Source: JAGLOK01 sp963677605 (GTDB taxonomy: Bacteria > Bacillota > Clostridia > Christensenellales > UMGS416). From it: DNA of 64,000 nt. Position 1 is the stretch's first letter. Every line of letters begins with the position of its first letter. Position numbers and translations under genes: made by a program. A model generated the notes under the pieces. That model was not told the origin of the DNA. It saw nothing but the letters and a program-made list of their open reading frames with translations, and did no database searches. Shown here piece by piece: positions 43,800 to 51,397 of the stretch. Location: NCBI GenBank assembly GCA_963677605.2, contig CAXXDX010000005.1, positions 265,818 to 329,817 on the forward strand, written 5' to 3'.

Positions 43800-44468
43800 T
43801 CATTTATTCTTTATACTTTCTTGTATAAGTTCACCTGCTTCTTTTGAAATAGGTAAATAGGCACGGGCATAGTTTTCATTATGAATATAATAATTATTAT
43901 CAGCTAAATATACATCTAACCAAAGGCTCAAGTTATATTCGCTATGTTTACACGAAAGAGTGCAAAGAGATTTTATATTCCTAATACTGTCATCACTGAG
44001 CAAATTAATACCATATGAATTATCCTCATTATACGATTCAAATGCTTTTACAATCTCTTCTCTCACTATGTCGCCTAATTCTTTATCATATGAGTAATAA
44101 ACTTTTCCTACATTTTCTGATGATGGGTTTTCGAGCAAAATATCATCTCTATAGAATATTCCATAGCCTCTCAAATGAGCATTAAAAAAATCCCATATTT
44201 CAATAAATTTTTTATTGTCATCCCCTGATGATTTATAAGCTATATTACTCAACCCATTAGCGAATCCGATAAATTTACTATCACTTATTCTCCATGAATA
44301 ATATTCTTTGCCATAATAGGTATGACCTCGATATTTGAGTGTATATTGTTCTGGATTATTGTCATCAACTTTAAGAAATGAAATTTTGAAACCGAACAGC
44401 CAAATTGGAAACATGATTAGAATAGCAATTATTACATATTTAAATATTCTTTTATTTTTATCATTCAT
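43800..44468 (-). CDS. Cassette 11 immunity candidate, membrane-anchored
   Basis: 222 residues: one N-terminal membrane helix (KYVIIAILIMFPIWLFG) and an outward-facing domain (FANGLSNIAYKSSGDD, FYRDDILLENPSSENVGKVY). The first 36 residues equal those of the cassette 7 partner and the rest is related, while the second domain of that protein is absent. It starts 19 bases after the JAB-like toxin gene. The two JAB-like cassettes thus carry matching partners. Confidence 0.73.
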   Translation of the reverse strand: MNDKNKRIFKYVIIAILIMFPIWLFGFKISFLKVDDNNPEQYTLKYRGHTYYGKEYYSWRISDSKFIGFANGLSNIAYKSSGDDNKKFIEIWDFFNAHLRGYGIFYRDDILLENPSSENVGKVYYSYDKELGDIVREEIVKAFESYNEDNSYGINLLSDDSIRNIKSLCTLSCKHSEYNLSLWLDVYLADNNYYIHNENYARAYLPISKEAGELIQESIKNK

Positions 44469-44487
44469 TCAGTTATTCTCCTTATTG

Positions 44488-45927
44488 TTATGGTATGTGT
44501 GGCAATGTTCCATCCGGCAAAATATCAAATTCATAATCATTGTATTTATAATCATCATTATCCAACTTTTTAAAGATTGTGTTTGGCATAGATTCATCAA
44601 ACATTAATAAACTTCCAGTTTCAACATCAGCAACGTACATTTTATCTACTCCAGGCCACCTTGCTACAAGCTCATCTCCAACTAATCCTCTAGAAAACTT
44701 ATTATCCCATCCTGAAACCGGATGAGTATGAGTTACAGAAACTTCTATAGGGTTAAATGGGTCCATCGTATATGCCGCAATCCTTGCTGCAGTTCCTGTA
44801 ATAACATTCCCTTCCATACCCTCATAAATATCATCTGTTGTATACATATTAACCGTATACTTTCCACCATTTGCATCTTCCATAGTAACAGGTACTTTTA
44901 TAATTATATTGCCTGTTTCCCTGTTATCTGCGATAGTAATCGGGTTTGCTTGTTGCGCATATGCAATGTTTGCATCCTCTTCCGTCCAAAAGACACCGTT
45001 TGGATACATATCAGCATCCAACATCGTAGAGCTATTAACCATATCTACAAAGTCAGAAACACCTAAATCAGCAACATAGTTTGTCACATCAAACTGGTTA
45101 ATATCTATTCCCTGTTCGCGATACCCTTTATAAACATCCTTTACAGTTTTATATGTTTCAGTTTTCACATTCAACTGGTCTTTATTTTGCGAAATAAAAG
45201 TATCCAACTTTTCGGTGTTGTCTTTACGCCAGTCCAAATAATTATCCCATTTATCTGAGATACTCTCTGCAAAATCCTCCACTTTATTATATCCACCTTT
45301 TACATATTTTTCAACTTCGTTTATTCCATTGCCTACATCATTTTTTACTTCCCTATATTCGTCCATGCCATCTTCTTCTATTTGATTTAGTTTATCCATT
45401 ATCCGAGCTTCGGTTTCATTATATTTTGCCATAGCTTCTGCATTGTTTCCGATAGCTTTTTCTACAACGTCTGTTTTAAATCTTGAATAGACCTTTTTGC
45501 CGTTATCTTTTGCGTTATTGTATACGGTCTTAGTAGTGTCTTCTACATCCTCATATATATTTGAAGCGATATCTTTATTCATTTTGTAGATTGTTTTAAC
45601 AGCTTGTTTGAATGTCTGTGGCTTTTCTGCAACCGCTTCTTTTACTTCTTTTACAATATTTTCGTTGACCCAGTCTTTTGCATCATCTACTTTATCTTCT
45701 GCCCAGTCTTTGACATCCTCAACCGTATCTTCTGCCCAATCAACAACATCTTCCACAGAATCAACAACCGTGTCAACTGCATTGTCAAGCCAGCCTCCTG
45801 CTCTCTCAAAAAAATTCTTTTCTTCCTCGTCGATTTCTTCTGCTGTCATTCCGTACTGTTCATTTGATTTGCCGGAGCTTGATTCTTTATCGTCTTTTCC
45901 GCTTATCCAATTCCATAATTTGCCCAT
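44488..45927 (-). CDS. Cassette 11 polymorphic toxin-like protein, JAB/DUF4329-like C-terminus (class C)
   Basis: 479 residues from ATG 45927 (AAGGAAAGATT upstream); the frame to 45996 is translated leader. MGKLWNWISGKDDK, NEQYGMTAEEI, an acidic amphipathic stretch (DWAEDTVEDVKDWAEDKVDD), coiled-coil-like helices, and a C-terminal domain with VTHTHPVSGWDNKFSRGLVG and DELVARWPGVDKMYV. The HTHP...S...D pattern matches JAB/MPN or DUF4329. N-terminal 290 residues are nearly the same as cassette 7 whereas the domain core around the HTHP loop differs. It is the portal-proximal cassette and may be the founder of the array. Confidence 0.77.
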   Translation of the reverse strand: MGKLWNWISGKDDKESSSGKSNEQYGMTAEEIDEEEKNFFERAGGWLDNAVDTVVDSVEDVVDWAEDTVEDVKDWAEDKVDDAKDWVNENIVKEVKEAVAEKPQTFKQAVKTIYKMNKDIASNIYEDVEDTTKTVYNNAKDNGKKVYSRFKTDVVEKAIGNNAEAMAKYNETEARIMDKLNQIEEDGMDEYREVKNDVGNGINEVEKYVKGGYNKVEDFAESISDKWDNYLDWRKDNTEKLDTFISQNKDQLNVKTETYKTVKDVYKGYREQGIDINQFDVTNYVADLGVSDFVDMVNSSTMLDADMYPNGVFWTEEDANIAYAQQANPITIADNRETGNIIIKVPVTMEDANGGKYTVNMYTTDDIYEGMEGNVITGTAARIAAYTMDPFNPIEVSVTHTHPVSGWDNKFSRGLVGDELVARWPGVDKMYVADVETGSLLMFDESMPNTIFKKLDNDDYKYNDYEFDILPDGTLPHIP

Positions 45928-46087
45928 AATCTTTCCTTTCTTTTTCAGCCCCGCACTTTGCTCGGGGCATAGTAATGGAGTGTGCGGCAATACCAAACAC
46001 TCCTTATAAAGTTTCTTTTATTTATTCTGCTTGCTTGTACACGCAGTTTTCTGTCTCTCTGCCTTTGATCCCTTATCTATAATTCTT

Positions 46088-46130
46088 GTCCCCCTTGTAA
46101 AAGGGGGATGTCACAAAGTGACAAGGGGAT
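46088..46130. repeat. Mosaic palindromic repeat
   Basis: CCCCCTTGTAAAAGGGGG then ATGTCACAAAGTGACAAGGGG: two nested inverted repeats (stem CCCCCTT/AAGGGGG and GTCAC/GTGAC). Related sequence occurs near 47560-47600, 48325-48365 and 55300-55340. Confidence 0.65.
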
Positions 46131-46137
46131 TGTCCCA

Positions 46138-47529
46138 TTAAGGCGTCGTCTGCTTTTTATACACTCCTCTCTCCTCGGCAATCCGCTCAATCTCCTTCTG
46201 CGCGGTAGTGTCCGTCAGTCCGTCATAGCTGCGCAGTGCGCGCTTGACACTCATAGTCGGCATGCCGCCGGTGCGCGCGGACATAATCTGCGCTTCTTCC
46301 ATCGGATCGTTGGGCAGTCCGTCCATCCAAGTGATGGATATATCGCTCGGCTTTATAGCTATCATCGAAGCTTCCGCCGCCATGGAAAGCGCGCGCTTAA
46401 AGCAAGTGTCAAATGCATTGCGAAGCCTAGCAACTTTAGAGAGCACGTTGATGTAGAGCTTCCTGAGCGCTGCCCCCGATATCACCTGACCGCCGCGGGT
46501 GATGTCCGCGTTAAACAGCGCAGGGCCCATCTCTGAGATGACCGACAGGTGGTTGAGCAATCGCTCTATTTGCACAAAGTTCGAGTCAAGGTTTGCATTC
46601 CAGGTGACGTACTCCAACGGCGCTTCGTCGGCGTCGCCCCGGGCGTAGAAGTTGCCGGTGTTAAATGTATACCCGCCTGCGCCGTCGCCTTCCAATGCCT
46701 GCGCGCTGCCCGAAACCGTGGGCGCTGCGAACACGTCGAGAATCTTCGATACCTGCGCGGTGCGCACTTCAAGCTCGGCGACGATGGAATCGATGTCCGT
46801 GTAGTCGTCCATGCCGTAGATTGCGTCGCTTGTCACCGTGTTGTTTACGGGGATTACCGCAAAGTCGGAAAGCCCCGTCTTTACTTCGCCTGTGTCGCTG
46901 ACTTTCCTGCCCAGCGTAAAGCACATAGATCTAACGTCAGCCGTCATCTCAAACTTCATCGTGCGGTACGTTTTCTTGGAGTACACCGTCGCAAGCAGAT
47001 AGTTTTTCTCCTTGCCGTTTTTGTCCTCTTCCGTCATCGCATATGCCAGCACATAGTGCGTTATGCGCTTTAAGTCCTCTGGCGATACCACGCAGAAAAG
47101 ATACTCCGGGCTTGACAGGCTTATCCTGCCGCGGCCGTCCTCGCCTTCCACTTTGTATACTGCCGTGCCGTAGCGTGAGCAGTCGATTGCGCCTTGAAAC
47201 CCGATTGATATCAGCTCGCTTCTATCGATAATGTCGTTTATCGCCTGTTGGCGGCTTTCGCCTTCCACTGTGACTGCCGGCGCTTCCTGAAACAAAAAGT
47301 CCGCCGTTTTGAGGCTGACTTTGCGCTGGAAGTTTAGTACGATGGGGTAGCTTATTATCTCGCTGACGTTGCCCACCACTTTTTCTATGCGCTTTAGCTG
47401 TTCGGCGTACACTTTCGCGTGCTCGCCTTCGTACGTAAGTTTGTTCACTGCGTAGCGGGCGAGGCGCTCGCGTTCGTCTTCCGGGGGGAATTGGTTTCCT
47501 TCGTTGAGCCAGTTAAGGTTTGATAACAT
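46138..47529 (-). CDS. Phage portal protein (SPP1 gp6-like)
   Basis: 463 residues, the typical length for SPP1-type portal proteins, which form the dodecameric DNA entry ring of the capsid. Visible features: an N-terminal RYAVNKLTYEGEHAKVYAE helix, YPIVLNFQRKVSLKTADFLF, GFQGAIDCSRYGTAVYKVE, the FCVVSPEDLKRITHYVLAY core strand, and SEMGPALFNADITRGGQVISG with the LRKLYINVLSKVARLRNAF helix. The gene is intact and clearly GC-richer than its neighbours, which suggests a different origin. The gene directly downstream, where phages encode a MuF/minor head protein, is the first toxin-like cassette. Its 3' end is echoed at cassette boundaries. Confidence 0.88.
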   Translation of the reverse strand: MLSNLNWLNEGNQFPPEDERERLARYAVNKLTYEGEHAKVYAEQLKRIEKVVGNVSEIISYPIVLNFQRKVSLKTADFLFQEAPAVTVEGESRQQAINDIIDRSELISIGFQGAIDCSRYGTAVYKVEGEDGRGRISLSSPEYLFCVVSPEDLKRITHYVLAYAMTEEDKNGKEKNYLLATVYSKKTYRTMKFEMTADVRSMCFTLGRKVSDTGEVKTGLSDFAVIPVNNTVTSDAIYGMDDYTDIDSIVAELEVRTAQVSKILDVFAAPTVSGSAQALEGDGAGGYTFNTGNFYARGDADEAPLEYVTWNANLDSNFVQIERLLNHLSVISEMGPALFNADITRGGQVISGAALRKLYINVLSKVARLRNAFDTCFKRALSMAAEASMIAIKPSDISITWMDGLPNDPMEEAQIMSARTGGMPTMSVKRALRSYDGLTDTTAQKEIERIAEERGVYKKQTTP

Positions 47530-48516
47530 AATTTAATGTCCTTTCGAATTTTATATAAAACCCCTCTGTCACTTCGTGACATCTCCCCTTAAAAGGGGCG
47601 ATATCGCAACTTCGTAATAGTTATAAATAATTCAGGGGTTTGTGTCCTTTTGTCTACGCACTTTTCTTAGAAACTGCGCAATATATAAGAAAAGCTAGCC
47701 GTTAAGGTTAGCTGATTAGTTTACTATTGAGTAGCTTAGGGACAAGCAGGATAGCGCCCCTTTACAGAAGAGAATTTGCGTAGCAAAACTCTTCCAATGC
47801 TTATAACTATAAATTGCTTATATTTTTATAAGTGAAATTTGCATAAAGAATAAAGATAAGGGGAGCTGGCGCACGCAGTGCGACTGAGGGGTATAAAAAA
47901 AGACCTTGAAGGTCTTGGTGTTGGTTTGTTGTTTAAACCCCTCCACCACTCACTTTGTGAATGGTTCCCCTCCCCTACTTTTATATTTTTCAACTTGCTG
48001 ATTTTTTACTTCAAGCAACGTTGTTTGCCAAACACTGAATTTGAAGATTTTTGGCAAGCCAAATTATCTTCTTAAATGGGAGGTGCATAATCTGCCTGCT
48101 TCTTATTGGCATAGAGGATAAAATAGGGTATTAGTTCATTTTCTGCACTTGGTTTGCTGTTTGCTCGGTTTGCGCACCTCCCCTTGTAGGGGAGGACGGA
48201 ACGTTTGCGGTAGCAAATGTTGGAGGGGTTCAGCCGACCACCCCGAGCGCCGTCTTACGTTGTCTTTTTTGCTTGGCTTAGTGGCGGCTGGGACTTTGCA
48301 GGGGCTTCGCCCCTGTGCCCCTCACCTCTCTGTCACTTTGTGACATCTCCCCTCAAGGGGAGAAAAAGCGGATTTAAAAAACTCACGGCGCATGTCCGTG
48401 AGTTTTGCTAGGCTGTAGTTTTATATTTTTTTATACGCAATATCTCTTTGCCATTAGCTTGTTTGCTTTGTTTTAGAATCTGCTTTGTTATGCAAACTTT
48501 GTTAAAGATGCTTGCT
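47530..48516. other. Gene-free region with mosaic repeats
   Basis: Nearly 1 kb without a credible gene between portal and the helicase operon. It holds CCCCTCTGTCACTTCGTGAC and CTCCCCTTAAAAGGGG pieces (47563-47600), an AGCTAGCC-GTTAA-GGTTAGCT hairpin (about 47692-47712), a GGGGAGGTGCG/CACCTCC-type block (48170-48240), and a copy of the CCCCGAGCGCCGTC...CTCCCCTCAAGGGG element (48238-48365) shared with 55100-55340. Short open frames here are low quality. It looks like an insertion-prone spacer. Confidence 0.55.
48375..48406 (-). terminator. Terminator of the helicase operon
   Basis: Minus strand AAACTCACGG-ACATGCG-CCGTGAGTTT followed by TTTAAATC, about 110 bases downstream of the 48517 gene stop. 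Confidence 0.7.
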
Positions 48517-49170
48517 TTAAAATAATATCTGAGCACATTTGGTATATCCATCGATTAAATCTATTAACTTTTCAGGTGTTATTTTATCACTAAGTCCCAA
48601 TTTATACGTAGCACTAGTTGTAAAATTTACATCAATATGATTTAATGGATGAACTTCCTCATCAGGAGTTATATCATCATAGTCACATCTAAGGTACCCA
48701 ATCTCGAATGAAAGCAACTTGCTTATTACTCTTATACATCTATTATAATATAAGTTAATTATATCCTCGTCGTTATTTTCATCAAAAACTCTTTCATATA
48801 ATTCTTCGCTAATCTTATCAATTGAAGATAAATTGTTGTTATTTGTACTTGAAGTTATATAAGATAGAATTTGAGTATCTATTTCAAACTCATTATCAAA
48901 TACAATTTTCATAGTATCATCATCTACATGTATTGCAAAAGGGAAATTGCAAGAATAATACCTTTTTTCTTCAAAAACGAATATTCTACTCATTTTATCA
49001 ACTCTAATGATGAAATATGGAAATTGATAATGTGTATTAATTTCTGGTTTTCTATATAAAATAATATCAATTAACAAAGTAAGTATTTTAATAACACCAA
49101 AACGATTTCTAATGACATTTGGAAAACTATTTATCTCATGTTCTTCAAGTTTATATAGGAATTCTTTCAT
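48517..49170 (-). CDS. Helicase-partner protein of unknown function
   Basis: 217 residues, mixed alpha/beta, no membrane segment, very A/T-rich codons. It starts 2 bases after the helicase stop, with AGGTAATT as ribosome binding site inside the helicase end, so the two are one operon. I recognise no domain; FPYFIIRVDKMSRIFVFEEK suggests a beta-rich first half and the rest is helical. The tight pairing with a superfamily 1 helicase and location inside a mobile region suggest a two-gene defence system or a helicase accessory factor, which is inference. Confidence 0.6.
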   Translation of the reverse strand: MKEFLYKLEEHEINSFPNVIRNRFGVIKILTLLIDIILYRKPEINTHYQFPYFIIRVDKMSRIFVFEEKRYYSCNFPFAIHVDDDTMKIVFDNEFEIDTQILSYITSSTNNNNLSSIDKISEELYERVFDENNDEDIINLYYNRCIRVISKLLSFEIGYLRCDYDDITPDEEVHPLNHIDVNFTTSATYKLGLSDKITPEKLIDLIDGYTKCAQILF

Positions 49171-49172
49171 AA

Positions 49173-51182
49173 TTACCTAAATTCATTAGGTATATTATCT
49201 ATAAAATCCAGTATCTTTTCTAATGTAACTACTTTATAATACCCTGTGATTCCTTTTTTATATCTTTGCTTTTCATCATAGTCTGTAATATTGCATATTT
49301 TAAATGCTTTTTCAAATTTTTGACTTTGAGTCAGATTTTGTTCCTCTTCTCCATATATTGATTTTTCTAATAGCTCTTGATAATTTTCAGGCTTCTCAAT
49401 TAAAAGTTTATTTGATGAGTTTATGATATCTAAGTGATGTTCTAAGTTCTTTGTCAATTCTATATTTTCATTCATATCAACTAAAAAATATGATTGTAAA
49501 AAAGATCTAGTAAGCAACATATACAAAGAATTTCTATAGGATTTGCTTGTACTGATTATACCCCTACTAATACATATTATAAAAGGAAACTCCAATCCTT
49601 TTACATTATTTTTATTGCTTACTGTTATTTTCTCTTCTATAACTTTTTTACTTTCTATTGCATTGTTAATTTCCCATTTAAATTTTTGATATATTATTTT
49701 CGATAAAACTTTTAATAAATTAAAATTATCATTACTATTAGTTAAAAAAACTATAGCAATATCATCAGGTACAACTGAAGGATATTTATCTTTAATATTA
49801 TCCATAATTTTTATAATACTTTCAGCAATTTCTCCATCATCATATGTTTGTAATATTATATTTTCAGTAGTTTTTATATCTTCAAATCTACTTAACGGAA
49901 CTCTAGATAATTCATATGTTTCTTTGTTTTGAGTTTTAATTTTATTTATGGAATAACCACATTTTTCCCAATCCTTGTCTTCTAACCAAGTCAAAGGCTC
50001 ATCCTCGAATAATCCCATACTTAATCCATGTGCAAACATTAATGTTTTAGGATCAGTTCTATAGCATTTGTTTAATAAGTAATCTGGTGAAATTTCGTCG
50101 TTCATAACTTCCCTAAATACATTCTGAAATATATCACCAGCAATATATACTTTATTTTTTGCAACAAGCTTACATAATTCAAAGAAAGATTTTGTAAAGT
50201 CTTGACTTTCGTCAATTAATATATAATCAAAAAATGGTTCAAATCCATCTATATTTTCTATTTCCTTTATTGCCTCTTTGCAATTCAAGTCAAACGAAGT
50301 AGATTCTCTAAAGGTGTAGAATTTAATACTGTATATTTTAGACAACAATGCATACAGTCCAGAATCAGTACTATACCTGCTCCCCCATGCATTAAAGCAC
50401 CACAGTCTTTCATTCCATTTAATTTGCTCATCAACTTTCATGAAATCAAAAAATTCTGGGATTCTTTTTTTCAATTTATCGGCTAATATTTTATTATGGC
50501 ATGTAAATGCAATTTTACTATCACTATCATTAACATATAATTCTCTTAGCTTATGCAATAATAACTCTGTTTTTCCTGTACCAGAAAGTCCTTGTATTAC
50601 TATCTCATTTTTAGGTAAATCACTATATATAAAATTTGTTTGGGTTGTATCAAATTGAATTATTTTCTTTTTTATTATCTCTAGGTCATCTGAAGGAACT
50701 CCCTCTCCAACCCGTTCAATATCATTAATACTACCAGTAAATAGTGAAACCAATAAATCCACATTACGCCTATCTTTAGGATCACATAAAATATTCTCTT
50801 GTAGAATCTTAATTAAAAATTCTTCATTAAACTCTTGTTCAACATTGTGTTTACTTACATATTTTTCTTTCCATTCTCTTGGGCGTCCTAATTTTGATTT
50901 ATAAGAGTAAGTATCTGAAATAATACCTATATCCTCTAAAACATCTTCAAAATAATATTCGAATTCTTTAGGATTATCTCCATAGTTAATAAAAATAACT
51001 TTATGTCCAGTAGTCAATATTATAAACGCATCCTTATATTGATACTCTTCATTCTTTTTCATAAGAGGATTGTCTATTACATAAAATTGCTTTTCATACT
51101 TATTAGAGTATTCTTTTATAATCGCAGTTTCTCTTTCTGCCTTCGTCTCATCTAAATTTGTAAAAAAGAAATTTTTATCCAT
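49173..51182 (-). CDS. Superfamily 1 DNA/RNA helicase (UvrD/DUF2075-like)
   Basis: 669 residues. N-terminal ~180 residues are a separate alpha/beta domain (FIILTTGHKVIFINYGD). Helicase motifs: I, GLSGTGKTELLLHKL; Ia, IAFTCHNKILADKL; II, DYILIDESQDF; III, VYIAGDIFQNV; IV, LLNKCYRTDP; V, NNVKGLEFPFIICI; VI, LYMLLTRSF. All are present, so it should be an active ATPase. Much lower GC than the terminase and portal genes on each side. It interrupts the phage terminase-portal order. Such helicase plus small-partner operons are frequent in defence islands; the specific system is not recognised. Confidence 0.8.
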   Translation of the reverse strand: MDKNFFFTNLDETKAERETAIIKEYSNKYEKQFYVIDNPLMKKNEEYQYKDAFIILTTGHKVIFINYGDNPKEFEYYFEDVLEDIGIISDTYSYKSKLGRPREWKEKYVSKHNVEQEFNEEFLIKILQENILCDPKDRRNVDLLVSLFTGSINDIERVGEGVPSDDLEIIKKKIIQFDTTQTNFIYSDLPKNEIVIQGLSGTGKTELLLHKLRELYVNDSDSKIAFTCHNKILADKLKKRIPEFFDFMKVDEQIKWNERLWCFNAWGSRYSTDSGLYALLSKIYSIKFYTFRESTSFDLNCKEAIKEIENIDGFEPFFDYILIDESQDFTKSFFELCKLVAKNKVYIAGDIFQNVFREVMNDEISPDYLLNKCYRTDPKTLMFAHGLSMGLFEDEPLTWLEDKDWEKCGYSINKIKTQNKETYELSRVPLSRFEDIKTTENIILQTYDDGEIAESIIKIMDNIKDKYPSVVPDDIAIVFLTNSNDNFNLLKVLSKIIYQKFKWEINNAIESKKVIEEKITVSNKNNVKGLEFPFIICISRGIISTSKSYRNSLYMLLTRSFLQSYFLVDMNENIELTKNLEHHLDIINSSNKLLIEKPENYQELLEKSIYGEEEQNLTQSQKFEKAFKICNITDYDEKQRYKKGITGYYKVVTLEKILDFIDNIPNEFR

Positions 51183-51397
51183 TTATTTCTCCTAATATTA
51201 TTTGTTAATAGTATATCAACCATTAAGTTAGTATTCAATAATATTTGTTATTATATACCACTTTCACTCAATAACCTAATTGAATTTTTCTTTACTGCTG
51301 CTTAAAATACTTTACAAAATTAAGTGAAAAATATATGGACCCTCATCTATATAAATTTTAGTTGAAACCAGAACGTCACTAAACTCATAAAATTCCC

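Noticed and set aside
15048..45927. Type VII (LXG/WXG), RHS or CdiA toxins
   Set aside because: No WXG/LXG helical pair, no YD repeats, no filamentous haemagglutinin repeats and no signal peptides in the toxin-like proteins.
45928..45996. N-terminal extensions (LLCPE...LKKKGKI) of the genes starting at 45927, 40341 and 38201
   Set aside because: The extension is the translated leader hairpin and ribosome binding site region; the AAGGAAAGATT site points to the inner ATG, which matches sister genes.
47878..48411. Short open frames in the portal-helicase spacer
   Set aside because: They run through palindromic mosaic repeats, lack ribosome binding sites and have no plausible protein features.
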